Shown here: one piece after another, positions 17,555-25,028 of the stretch
Layout: each line of letters opens with the position of its first letter
Numbering within the stretch: the stretch's first letter is position 1
Source of the DNA: Acidobacteriota bacterium
GTDB taxonomy: Bacteria > Acidobacteriota > Terriglobia > Bryobacterales > Bryobacteraceae
Direction of reading: 5' to 3'
Assembly: GCA_026393985.1 (NCBI GenBank)
Contig: JAPKZB010000055.1
Location: 1-64,000, forward strand
Length of the DNA: 64,000 nucleotides
The notes under the pieces: model-generated
What the model was told of the DNA's origin: nothing
Database searches by the model: none
The model's input: the letters and a program-made list of their open reading frames with translations, nothing else
Made by a program: the position numbers and the translations under genes

Positions 17555-18898
17555 ATGTCAGAAGCCAACTACGGATATCGTTTTCTTTTACTGGCGTTGA
17601 TTGTCGCGCTGAACGGATTCTTCGCCGCCTCGGAAGCGGCCATGCTCTCGGTGCGCAAGTCCCGCCTGCAGTCGCTGGCCGACGAAGGCGAGGCCGGAGC
17701 GAAAATAGCGCTCAGTCTGCTCGAAAACCCCGAACGTATGTTGAGCGTCACGCAGGTCGGCGTCACGCTCACCAGCCTCGGCCTCGGCTGGGCCGGCGAA
17801 GATACGCTGTTTCAAATGTTGATCGGCTGGCTGCAGCCCGTCATGACCACCACCACCACCGCCCTCTTCCACGGCATCGCCATCACCGCGGCCTTCACCG
17901 TCATGACCTATTTTCACGTCGTCCTCGGCGAGGTGGTCCCGAAGAACGTCGCCCTCGCTTCAGCCGACAAACTCGCCGTGCTCGTCGCGCCTATCCTGCT
18001 TGTCTTCTCCCGCATCGCCGGGCCGCTCGTCACCACGATCGAGCGTTCCGCCAACGCCATCTCCGCCCGCCTTGGCGTCAGCGGCGAGACCCAATCGAGC
18101 GGACACTCGGTCGAAGAGTTGAAGTTCATCGTCGCCTCGAGCCGCACCGAAGGCCACCTGGTCGGCTTTGAGGAGGACGCCATTCGCCGCCTCCTCGAGC
18201 TATCCAACTTCGCTGCCCGCGAGATCATGGTCCCCCGCAAACAGATGGTCTCAGTCAGCGTCTCCTCCACGCTCGACCACGTGCTGCGCCAGCTCAACGA
18301 ACACCAGTACTCCCGCCTTCCCGTTTACGAAAAGGCGCCCGACCACATCGTCGGCGTCGTCCATCTCAAGGACCTCGTCCAGGTCTGGATGAGCCGCCGC
18401 GCCGCGCCGGAAACCCGCCGCTCCAACGCCCGCGGCTTCGATCTGCGCAAGGTGATGCGCCAGCCGCTGTTCGTACCCGAAACCAAATCCCTCCACGAAC
18501 TCGTCGACGAGTTCCGCGAACACCACTCCCACATGGCCATCGTCGTCGACGAACACGGCTCGGTGGCCGGCCTCGTCACCCTTGAAGACGTGCTCGAACA
18601 GGTCTTCGGCGAAATCGAAGACGAGCACGACATCTCCCGCCCCCGGGCCGCCGCCGACGCCCAAAGCTTCGAAGTCGACGGCATGATCAACATCCCCGAC
18701 CTCGCCAACCAGTACGGCATCGAACTGCCCTCCGACGACGGCTACGAAACCCTGGCCGGCTTCCTCCTGTTTGAGCTCGGCGACCTGCCGCAGGTGGGCA
18801 CCCAGGTCAAACACGAAAAGCTGCGCTTCACCGTCATGGAGATGGAGCGCAACCGCATCGCCCGGGTCCAGGTGGAACGGCTGGGCGCCGATGGCTGA
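17555..18898 (+). CDS. CNNM/CorC (hemolysin C-like) membrane protein
   Basis: 447 residues. An N-terminal DUF21/CNNM transmembrane domain with 3-4 helices (LLLALIVALNGFFAASEAAMLSV; VTQVGVTLTSLGLGWAGEDT; HVVLGEVVPKNVALASADKLAV) is followed by a CBS pair (REIMVPRKQMVSV ... RLPVYEKAPDHIVGVVHLKDLV and MAIVVDEHGSVAGLVTLEDVLEQVFGEIEDEHD) and a C-terminal CorC_HlyC domain (FEVDGMINIPDLANQYGIELP). Relatives take part in magnesium or cobalt efflux; the hemolysin label is historical. Its stop overlaps the start of the CLC gene by 8 bp, so the two are coupled. Confidence 0.92.
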   Translation: MSEANYGYRFLLLALIVALNGFFAASEAAMLSVRKSRLQSLADEGEAGAKIALSLLENPERMLSVTQVGVTLTSLGLGWAGEDTLFQMLIGWLQPVMTTTTTALFHGIAITAAFTVMTYFHVVLGEVVPKNVALASADKLAVLVAPILLVFSRIAGPLVTTIERSANAISARLGVSGETQSSGHSVEELKFIVASSRTEGHLVGFEEDAIRRLLELSNFAAREIMVPRKQMVSVSVSSTLDHVLRQLNEHQYSRLPVYEKAPDHIVGVVHLKDLVQVWMSRRAAPETRRSNARGFDLRKVMRQPLFVPETKSLHELVDEFREHHSHMAIVVDEHGSVAGLVTLEDVLEQVFGEIEDEHDISRPRAAADAQSFEVDGMINIPDLANQYGIELPSDDGYETLAGFLLFELGDLPQVGTQVKHEKLRFTVMEMERNRIARVQVERLGADG

Positions 18899-20003
18899 AG
18901 CGCCCGGGCGCCTTCTCCAGATCCTGGCCACCGCCCTGCTCGCCGGCACCTCCTCGGCCTTCCTGTTGTGGTCACTCGACCGGGCCGGGGAATGGTTCGC
19001 CGCCCATCACGCCATGGTCTGGCTGCTGCCCGCCGCCGGCTGGCTGACGCAATGGCTCTACCGGCGCTCGGGCGCGGGCGGCATGGCGGAGGTGCTGGCC
19101 GACCTCGCCGATCCCCAAAAGCGCGTAAGCTCGAAAATGGCGCCCGCCGTGCTCACCGGCACGCTCCTCACCCACCTGTGCGGCGGTTCGGCCGGGCGCG
19201 AGGGCACCGCCGTGCAGGCCGGCGCCGCCTGGGCCGCCCGCGCCGGCGCCGACCTCCGCATCGGCATCGCCGCCGGCTTCGGCAGCGTCTTCGGCACCCC
19301 CTGGGCCGGCCTGCTCTACGCCAGCGAAATCTCCGGACTCCGCGCCGCCACGCCCGCCGTACTCCTGCCCTGCCTGCTGGCGGCCTTCGCCGCCGACGGG
19401 GTGGCCCAGGCCTGGGGCGCCCAGCATACCGTCTACCGGATCACGACCTGGCCCGGATGGCCGGGCACGGTCGGCGCCGCCGCGGCTGGCTTGCTATTCG
19501 GCGGCGCGGCCTGGCTCTTTCATCTCCTCACGGCCCTGGCCCGGCGCCACCTCTCTGTCCTGGCCGGCGGCGCGCTGGTGGCCGCCTCGCTCTCCGCCTC
19601 CGGGGCCTGGCAGTTCGCCGGGCTTGGGGTGCCGGCCATCGCGGCGGCCTTCACGGCGCCGGCCGGCGCCGGCGATTGGCTCGCCAAGCTGGCGCTGACG
19701 GCCGTCACGGTAGGCAGCGGCTTCCGCGGCGGCGAAGCCACGCCCCTGTTCTTCATCGGCGCCACGTTAGGCAACGCCCTCAGCGGCCCCCTCGGCCTGC
19801 CCCGGGACTGGCTGGCCGGGCTCGGCTTCGTGGCCGTCTTTGCCGCCGCCACGCGCACCCCTCTGGCCAGCAGCGTCATGGCCGTCGAACTGTTCGGCCC
19901 GTCGGTGGTGCCCTTCGCGCTCACCGCGTGCTTCAGCGCGGACCGGGCAGCCGCCACGGCCCAGCGGCTGTGGCATCGAGCCGCCGGATCTGCTGCCCGC
20001 TGA
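18891..20003 (+). CDS. CLC-family anion transporter, fluoride (CLC-F) type
   Basis: 370-residue polytopic membrane protein. The Glu-gate motif is GGSAGREGTAVQAG, with GREGT instead of the chloride-type GREGP, and the third signature is GFRGGEATPLFFIGATLGN rather than GGIFAPSL; the first is GAGGMAEV, not GSGIPE. From memory these replacements mark fluoride/proton antiporters (EriC-F), which expel fluoride. No fluoride riboswitch is visible, because the gene sits directly behind the CNNM gene (ATG at 18891 inside its last codons). The last codons lie in the first copy of a 46-bp repeat shared with folK. Confidence 0.7.
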   Translation: MAEAPGRLLQILATALLAGTSSAFLLWSLDRAGEWFAAHHAMVWLLPAAGWLTQWLYRRSGAGGMAEVLADLADPQKRVSSKMAPAVLTGTLLTHLCGGSAGREGTAVQAGAAWAARAGADLRIGIAAGFGSVFGTPWAGLLYASEISGLRAATPAVLLPCLLAAFAADGVAQAWGAQHTVYRITTWPGWPGTVGAAAAGLLFGGAAWLFHLLTALARRHLSVLAGGALVAASLSASGAWQFAGLGVPAIAAAFTAPAGAGDWLAKLALTAVTVGSGFRGGEATPLFFIGATLGNALSGPLGLPRDWLAGLGFVAVFAAATRTPLASSVMAVELFGPSVVPFALTACFSADRAAATAQRLWHRAAGSAAR

Positions 20004-20086
20004 CCCCGCCTTCTTCAGCCCCGAAAGGGCCCTGGCCACGGCCACGGCCCAGCGGCAGTGGCATGAAGCCGCCGGATCTGCTGCCC
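19953..20086. repeat. 46-bp imperfect direct repeat at a convergent gene junction
   Basis: The block starting gccacggcccagcggc occurs at 19953-19998 and again at 20041-20086, differing at three positions. Copy 1 encodes the C-terminus of the CLC protein on the plus strand (TAQRLWHRAAGSAA); copy 2, read on the minus strand, encodes the C-terminus of FolK (GQQIRRLHATAAGPW). A local duplication seems to have supplied or replaced the tails of both proteins. Confidence 0.7.
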
Positions 20087-20497
20087 ACCGAGCCCCGCCA
20101 GCAGCGGGCTATACGCCGGCAGCAACTCGGCCAGCGGCGCCACAACAAAAGCCCGCTCCGCCAGGCGCGGATGCGGAATCGTCAACCCGGGCGAACGCAG
20201 AACAAAATTGCTATAGAGCAAAATGTCGATATCCAGCGTCCGCGGGGCGTTCGGAAACGGCCGCTCCCGCTGCCGCAATCGCTCAAGGCGGCGCACTTCG
20301 GCAAGCAGCGCCCAGGGCGAGAGCGCCGTGGCGATCTCGCAGACGCAATTCAAGAATGCCTCCTGCGCCAGATAGTGCAGCGGCGCCGTCTCATACATCC
20401 CCGAGACGCGCACCGGGCGCAGCGCCTCAAGCGCAAAGCGCAGGTGCTCCGCGCGGTCGCCCACATTCGAACCGAGACCCAGATACGCCGTATTCAA
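20015..20497 (-). CDS. folK: 2-amino-4-hydroxy-6-hydroxymethyldihydropteridine diphosphokinase
   Basis: HPPK, transferring pyrophosphate from ATP to 6-hydroxymethyl-dihydropterin in folate synthesis; 160 residues. GLGSNVGDRAEHL opens the fold, RTLDIDILLY carries the magnesium-binding aspartates, and IPHPRLAERAFVVAPLAEL closes the active site. The start is a TTG at 20495-20497 overlapping the ruvB stop (TTGA), so it is translated with ruvB. About 25 C-terminal residues after LLAGL are atypical and encoded by the duplicated block. No folB or folP is nearby. Confidence 0.93.
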   Translation of the reverse strand: MNTAYLGLGSNVGDRAEHLRFALEALRPVRVSGMYETAPLHYLAQEAFLNCVCEIATALSPWALLAEVRRLERLRQRERPFPNAPRTLDIDILLYSNFVLRSPGLTIPHPRLAERAFVVAPLAELLPAYSPLLAGLGGQQIRRLHATAAGPWPWPGPFRG

Positions 20498-21519
20498 AAC
20501 AGCGAGTTCTGCGGTCCGGCGGCCGGAGGCGCAATCTTGAAGTAGTCAAACGCCCGCCGTGTGCCCACGCGGCCCCGCGGCGTCCGGTCGAGAAACCCGA
20601 GCTGCATCAGATAGGGCTCGTAGACCTCCTCAATCGTGGCCGATTCTTCATCGATTGACGCCGCAATCGTGTTAATCCCCACCGGCCCGCCGGCGTACTT
20701 ATCGAGGATGGTCATCATGATCTTCTGGTCGATCTCATCGAGGCCGAACCGGTCCACTTCAAGCAGGTCGAGCGCCGTCATCGCCACTTCGAAACTGATC
20801 TCCCCGTTGGCTCGCACCTGCGCGTAGTCCCGCACGCGCCGCAGCAGACGGTTGGCGATGCGCGGGGTGCCCCGGGCGCGCCGGGCTATCTCGCCGGCCG
20901 CCTCTTCTGAGATCGTCAACGCCATCAGCCGGGCCGAGCGATTCACGATCCGCGTCAAATCCGCCTCGTCGTAATGATTCAGCCGCAGGACCAGTCCGAA
21001 GCGCCCCCGCAGCGGCGCCGAAATCAGCCCTTGCCGCGTCGTCGCCCCCACGGCGGTGAACCGCTGAATCGGCAGGGAATGCGTGCGCGCCCCCGGCCCC
21101 GTGCCCACCATGATGTCCACGCGAAAATCCTCGAGCGCCGAATAGAGAATCTCCTCCACATCCGGCAGCAGCCGGTGGATCTCGTCAATAAAGAACACCT
21201 GCCGGGCCTGCACGTTGGTCAGCACCCCGGTCAGATCCAGCTTCTTTTGCAGAATCGGCGCGGCCGTCTGCTCAAAACCCACTTCGAGCTCCTGCGAAAT
21301 CAGCTGCGCCAGGGTCGTCTTGCCCAGGCCCGGGGGCCCGTAGAGCAGCACATGGTCCATCGCCTCGCCCCGCAGCCGCGCCGCTTCAATGGCGATCGCC
21401 AGATTCTCCTTAAGCTTGGGCTGCCCCGTGAAGTCGGCCAGCCGACGGGGACGCAGCGCCGACTCAAACTTCTTATCCTCTTCCTCGAGCGCTCCCGAAA
21501 TGACTTTGCGATTGGCCAT
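20494..21519 (-). CDS. ruvB: Holliday junction branch migration helicase RuvB
   Basis: AAA+ motor of 341 residues that drives branch migration on RuvA-bound Holliday junctions. Walker A is GPPGLGKTT at 61-69 and Walker B is VFFIDEIHRL; sensor 1 is AVGATTRQGLIS, with the arginine finger following in PLRGRFG. The C-terminal winged helix includes GGPVGINTIAASI and GFLDRTPRGR. It lies 3 bp downstream of ruvA and overlaps folK by 4 bp, in one operon. ruvC is not adjacent. Confidence 0.97.
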   Translation of the reverse strand: MANRKVISGALEEEDKKFESALRPRRLADFTGQPKLKENLAIAIEAARLRGEAMDHVLLYGPPGLGKTTLAQLISQELEVGFEQTAAPILQKKLDLTGVLTNVQARQVFFIDEIHRLLPDVEEILYSALEDFRVDIMVGTGPGARTHSLPIQRFTAVGATTRQGLISAPLRGRFGLVLRLNHYDEADLTRIVNRSARLMALTISEEAAGEIARRARGTPRIANRLLRRVRDYAQVRANGEISFEVAMTALDLLEVDRFGLDEIDQKIMMTILDKYAGGPVGINTIAASIDEESATIEEVYEPYLMQLGFLDRTPRGRVGTRRAFDYFKIAPPAAGPQNSLF

Positions 21520-21522
21520 GGC

Positions 21523-22119
21523 TTAACGAACCAACTCGAGCGACCGGCGGAACAGCGGTTCAAACTCCTCACCCGGGACCGTCGCGCGCGCCTTGCGCAC
21601 CGCCGCCTCGGCCGCCGGCCGCGGCGAACCCAGGTTCACCAGCGCTGAGATGATATCGGCTTCAAGCTCCGACACCGGCGCCGCGGACACGAGCGGCTTC
21701 GCGCCGGCCCCCGCCACGGCGTCGATCTTATCGCGCAACTCCAGCACCATGCGCTCGGCCGTCTTCTTGCCGACGCCGGGAATGCGCGTCAGCATCGTCA
21801 CCTCCCCACCCCGTATGGCGGCCGCCAGGTCGGCCGTCGGCAGTCCCGACAGCGCGGTCAGCGCCAGCTTGGCGCCGATGCCCGAAACCGTGATGAGCTT
21901 TTCAAACAGCTGCTTCTCCTCGACCGAAAAGAAACCAAACAGTTGAATGGCGTCTTCGCGCACACTGGTGTAGATCCGCAGCCGGACCTCGGCGCCCGCA
22001 TCCGGCAGCCGGGTGTAGGTGGAAACGGGAATCGCCACATCGTAGCCCACGCCGTGGCAATCGACAATCGCCTGGTGCGGATGTTTCTCAAGTAGGATGC
22101 CGCGCAGGTGCGCAATCAT
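21523..22119 (-). CDS. ruvA: Holliday junction DNA helicase subunit RuvA
   Basis: 198 residues: an N-terminal OB fold (MIAHLRGILLEKHPHQAIVDCHGVGYDVAIP), two helix-hairpin-helix motifs (LITVSGIGAKLALTALSG and LTRIPGVGKKTAERMVLEL) and a C-terminal UBA-like RuvB-contact domain (EADIISALVNLGSPRPAAEAAV). It forms the tetrameric platform for RuvB. First gene of ruvA-ruvB-folK, divergent from rsmE with about 20 bp between starts. Confidence 0.97.
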   Translation of the reverse strand: MIAHLRGILLEKHPHQAIVDCHGVGYDVAIPVSTYTRLPDAGAEVRLRIYTSVREDAIQLFGFFSVEEKQLFEKLITVSGIGAKLALTALSGLPTADLAAAIRGGEVTMLTRIPGVGKKTAERMVLELRDKIDAVAGAGAKPLVSAAPVSELEADIISALVNLGSPRPAAEAAVRKARATVPGEEFEPLFRRSLELVR

Positions 22120-22140
22120 GGTATGAACCTATATTCTCCC

Positions 22141-22875
22141 ATGGCGCGACGACTTTTCTTCGTCCCGGAAGTGAAACGGGATATGGCCGAACTCCACGAC
22201 GAGATGGCCCAGCATCTGACGCGCGTACTCCGCGTCGAACCCGGCCAGGTCTTTGAGATCTCCGATAACGAGCATCTCTACCTCGCCACGGTCGAAGTGG
22301 CCCGCAAAAGCCTGGTGGCCTTCCGCGTCGAGCAGCGCCTGGCGCCGCGGCCCGCGCCCTACCCGGTCACCCTCTATGCCAGCCTGTTCAAGTTCGACCA
22401 CTTTGAATGGATGCTCGAAAAAGCCACCGAACTCGGCGTCGGGCGCATTCAGCCCCTGGTCTCGGAACGCAGCGAACACGGCCTGGCCAAAGCCGCGCCC
22501 AAACGGATCGAACGCTGGCGCCGCATTCTGCTCGAAGCCAGCCAGCAGTGCCGGCGCCCCCGCCTGCCGGAGCTCGGCGAACTGCTCGATTGGCCGGCCG
22601 CGCTGGCCGCCGGTGAGGGCCTGAAAATCTGGTTGGACGAACGGCCGGGCGGTCGGCCCCTGCTCGAACTGATGCACGCCGAACGCCCACCCGTCGCCTC
22701 GCTCCTGCTCGGGCCCGAAGGCGGCTGGGCCGAACGCGAAGCCACGCAAATCACCGACGCCGGCTGGTTGCCGGTCTCGCTGGGCCCCCTGGTGCTGCGG
22801 GCGGAAACCGCCGCTCTCGCCGCCGTGGCCCTCGTGCAGGCTAGCGGATCTGCCGCTCCCGAAAGTCGCTCATAA
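22141..22875 (+). CDS. rsmE: 16S rRNA (uracil1498-N3)-methyltransferase
   Basis: SPOUT-class methyltransferase of 244 residues acting on U1498 of 16S rRNA. The start at 22141 gives MARRLFFVPEV, the usual N-terminus; in-frame ATGs at 22108 and 22123 are alternatives. A PUA-like N-terminal domain includes HLTRVLRVEPGQ; the trefoil-knot part has LEKATELGVGRIQPLVSERSEH, LEASQQCRRPRLPE, LLLGPEGGWAEREA and LGPLVLRAETAALAA. The last 35 bp overlap the convergent gene. Confidence 0.94.
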   Translation: MARRLFFVPEVKRDMAELHDEMAQHLTRVLRVEPGQVFEISDNEHLYLATVEVARKSLVAFRVEQRLAPRPAPYPVTLYASLFKFDHFEWMLEKATELGVGRIQPLVSERSEHGLAKAAPKRIERWRRILLEASQQCRRPRLPELGELLDWPAALAAGEGLKIWLDERPGGRPLLELMHAERPPVASLLLGPEGGWAEREATQITDAGWLPVSLGPLVLRAETAALAAVALVQASGSAAPESRS

Positions 22876-23215
22876 TCCGGTTGAACTTCTTGCGCTGCTC
22901 TTCGGTCAGCAACTGGTCCATGCGGGACTTGCCCGTCGCCCGCACCTCGTCCATCTGCGCCTGGAGCATCTGGTAATACATCGTGAAGTCATCGAGCACG
23001 GTCTCAATTTCAGCCGTCTGCTCCGGCGTCAGACTCAACTCCTTCTGCAGGCGCTTGAGCGTCACGTCTTTATTCGATTCGTTCCAGGAGACCGCCTTCA
23101 CCGATTGCGAGGCCGCCCGGTAGACGAGCGCGCCCGACACCGCGCCGCACAAAAACACACAGGCCAGCGCCACCAGGATCTGCGGGTTTTTCCAAGGTGC
23201 ACTGGAGCGAATCAT
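22841..23215 (-). CDS. Membrane-anchored Spy/CpxP-like periplasmic protein
   Basis: 124 residues. One N-terminal membrane helix (ILVALACVFLCGAVSGALVY) precedes an all-helical periplasmic part with LQKELSLTPEQTAEIETVL and LLTEEQRKKFNRIM, i.e. two LTxxQ-type motifs as in Spy, CpxP and metal-resistance proteins. Last gene of an ECF sigma, anti-sigma, Spy-like operon (16 bp after the anti-sigma stop), which suggests an envelope-stress response. It overlaps rsmE tail to tail by 35 bp. Confidence 0.75.
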   Translation of the reverse strand: MIRSSAPWKNPQILVALACVFLCGAVSGALVYRAASQSVKAVSWNESNKDVTLKRLQKELSLTPEQTAEIETVLDDFTMYYQMLQAQMDEVRATGKSRMDQLLTEEQRKKFNRIMSDFRERQIR

Positions 23216-23231
23216 CGTCGTGGCGGCAGCC

Positions 23232-23699
23232 CTACTCGCCGAAGGTCGCCAAAGTTACCAGGAGCGAATCCCGCCCCTTCTGCGGATTTTCCCCGTCCAC
23301 TGGCACGGTGGGACGGTCAGCCAAAACCTGCACCGGGGTGCTCGCCAGTTCATGCCGCACCGGTTCGGTCGCCAACAAAAACACCCCCATCAGAATCACC
23401 AGCGCCGCCGAGGCGTAGACCAGATTCCGGCCAAAGACCGGATCGAGCAGCAGGCCCCAGAACGACGGCCGGCCCTCGGCCTCCACCCGCCGCATCACCC
23501 GGCCATAAAAGCCGGACGCAGGCTCCAACTCCGCCGGCGCCCGCAAGGAGTGCAACACCTCGGCATGGACCATCATCTGCGAAACGAGATCATGGCATTG
23601 CCGGCAGACACCCACGTGCGCCGCGAAAGCCTCCCGGGCCAGGCCGTCCAGACGGCCCTCGAGAAACTCTTCGATATGATCCTCAACGGAACGATGCAT
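23232..23699 (-). CDS. Transmembrane anti-sigma factor with zf-HC2 domain
   Basis: 155 residues. The N-terminal zinc domain has His and Cys ligands in EAFAAHVGVCRQCHDLV (HxxxCxxC); a single membrane helix (LVYASAALVILMGVFLLA, about 102-119) is followed by a short periplasmic tail. The ATG at 23697-23699 (MHRSVEDHIEEFLEG) gives the standard start. It lies between its sigma factor upstream and the Spy-like protein downstream, fitting a membrane-borne sensor of envelope stress. Confidence 0.85.
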   Translation of the reverse strand: MHRSVEDHIEEFLEGRLDGLAREAFAAHVGVCRQCHDLVSQMMVHAEVLHSLRAPAELEPASGFYGRVMRRVEAEGRPSFWGLLLDPVFGRNLVYASAALVILMGVFLLATEPVRHELASTPVQVLADRPTVPVDGENPQKGRDSLLVTLATFGE

Positions 23700-23731
23700 A
23701 TCCAAAACCTTTCCCCTGCTAAACAACAAGC

Positions 23732-24394
23732 TTACACGCTCCGAGCTGGAATCCGCAGCAAGCGCTGCGCGGACTTGAGCAGCTTCTGCCGGGCGCGAAA
23801 CAGTTTAACCTTTATCGTATTCTCGTTCATTCCGGTCATTTGCGCCAGTTCTTCCACCGAATGGCCTTCCACTTCTTTGAGCATCAGCAGCGAACGATCC
23901 TGTTCGGGAATCTTCGCCAGCAGCTTGGTGACGAGATCCCGGTTGGCCAGCCGCTCATCGATCGGGCCAGACTGCTCAACCGCCGCGTCGCAGTTCTCCA
24001 TCTTGAGCGCGTCATCTTCGGAGAAATCACTCTCGTAGACCAGCTTTCGGACCTTTTTCTTGCGCAGGTAATCGTAGCACTCATTCACCGTAATCTTGTA
24101 GATCCAGGTGAGCAGCGAACTGCGGAAGTCGAAGTTCCGAATCGAAAAATAAACCTTGGCGAAGACCTGCTGCGCGATATCCTCGGCGTCATTGTGGTTG
24201 CGGAGGATACCGTAGATGATCGAATAGATCTTCGACTGATATCGCTCGACGATCTCCCGGAAAGCCATCTCGTCGCCCGCCTGTACCCGGCGCACCAGAA
24301 GCGCTTCGTCGGATTTACTGTGGTCCACTGTTGCCTTCGTCCTGGCGGCCGAACCCGCAATCGGGAAGCTTAAAACATCCAATACGCCACTCAT
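23732..24394 (-). CDS. ECF RNA polymerase sigma factor (second)
   Basis: 220 residues. Region 2: FREIVERYQSKIYSIIYGIL, DAEDIAQQVFAKVY, SSLLTWIYKITVNECYDYLRKKK. Region 4: DRSLLMLKEVEGHSVEELAQMTGMNENTIKVKLFRARQKLLKSAQ. The ATG at 24392-24394 is preferred; the frame extends 22 codons further but includes a cysteine-rich non-conserved leader. Heads the operon with the zf-HC2 anti-sigma and Spy-like protein. Divergent from erpA. Confidence 0.93.
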   Translation of the reverse strand: MSGVLDVLSFPIAGSAARTKATVDHSKSDEALLVRRVQAGDEMAFREIVERYQSKIYSIIYGILRNHNDAEDIAQQVFAKVYFSIRNFDFRSSLLTWIYKITVNECYDYLRKKKVRKLVYESDFSEDDALKMENCDAAVEQSGPIDERLANRDLVTKLLAKIPEQDRSLLMLKEVEGHSVEELAQMTGMNENTIKVKLFRARQKLLKSAQRLLRIPARSV

Positions 24395-24458
24395 GCCACA
24401 TCGGACGCTTGAACAGGGATTCCGGTTTCGAAAACCTGCGCTGCATCCCCACACCCGC

Positions 24459-24478
24459 ACCCTGCATCATTACAGGGT
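24459..24478. promoter_or_regulatory. Dyad between sigma and erpA genes
   Basis: ACCCTG at 24459-24464 and CAGGGT at 24473-24478 form a 6-bp perfect inverted repeat with an 8-base spacer. Position in the divergent promoter region suggests an operator, factor unknown. Confidence 0.3.
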
Positions 24479-24502
24479 AGAACTAGTGATCGCAACGGGC
24501 TA

Positions 24503-24515
24503 AACTAGAATAGTC
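24503..24515 (+). promoter_or_regulatory. Candidate IscR/Rrf2-type site overlapping erpA promoter
   Basis: AACTAGAATAGTC fits the core of the E. coli IscR type 1 site (GACT-R-WWW-Y-AGTC) except at two positions, contains TAGAAT as a plausible -10 element, and ends 29 bp before the erpA ATG. Iron-sulfur-dependent repression would make sense; no Rrf2 gene is in this window. Confidence 0.4.
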
Positions 24516-24544
24516 ATTGCCAATTCGGCACGGAGAGCACATCT

Positions 24545-24844
24545 ATGATCAATTTAACGGAACGGGCGATTGGCAAAGTCGCCGAGATTCTCGATTCGCA
24601 GGAACCGAAACCAGCCGGGCTGCGGATTGCTGTGGTGGGAGGCGGTTGTTCGGGCTTCAGCTACTCGATGGCCTTCGAAAACACCCCCAGCATGCTGGAT
24701 AAGACCTATAGCTACGGCCCCCTAAAGGTTTTCGTCGACCAAGCGAGCCTTCATTACGTCGAGTCCCTCGAGGGGTCCGGATTCAAATTCAACAATCCGC
24801 AGGTGAAGTCCACTTGCGGTTGTGGCAGCTCTTTTAGCGTTTAA
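24545..24844 (+). CDS. erpA: Iron-sulfur cluster assembly/insertion protein (HesB/IscA family)
   Basis: A-type Fe-S carrier of 99 residues, cytoplasmic. The three ligand cysteines are present: GGGCSGFSY and the C-terminal STCGCGSSF. This delivers assembled clusters to target enzymes such as the class I fumarase in this window. I favour ErpA over IscA because there is no iscSU operon around it, but the two are hard to separate by eye. It is followed by a strong hairpin. Confidence 0.9.
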   Translation: MINLTERAIGKVAEILDSQEPKPAGLRIAVVGGGCSGFSYSMAFENTPSMLDKTYSYGPLKVFVDQASLHYVESLEGSGFKFNNPQVKSTCGCGSSFSV

Positions 24845-24915
24845 AACCGCTGGCAAAACGAAAAGGCCTCCGACACGCGAGAGCGCGCAAACCGTTTTCG
24901 TTAGATTTGTTTGAT

Positions 24916-24947
24916 CCGCCGCCAGTCCCGCTCGGGGCTGACGGCGG
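24916..24947 (+). terminator. Strong GC hairpin after erpA
   Basis: A 14-bp stem (one C-A mismatch, one G-T pair) with loop GCTC lies between erpA and ffh and is followed by ttct. It probably ends the erpA transcript; the weak T-run leaves open an attenuator role for ffh. Confidence 0.55.
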
Positions 24948-25028
24948 TTCTCCGGTTGCGGTCCCACCCCCGGAGACGATATGATAGGAATACCCTGACA
25001 CGGGCGAACCGCGTTCGTGCGTCTTCTC

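Noticed and set aside
20600-21500. CRISPR or other short regularly spaced repeats across the window
   Set aside because: No array of identical repeats with unique spacers was found; only the tandem and direct duplications listed.
24842-25028. 4.5S/SRP RNA upstream of ffh
   Set aside because: A strong hairpin exists, but the conserved SRP tip (GGAA tetraloop with asymmetric loops) is absent.
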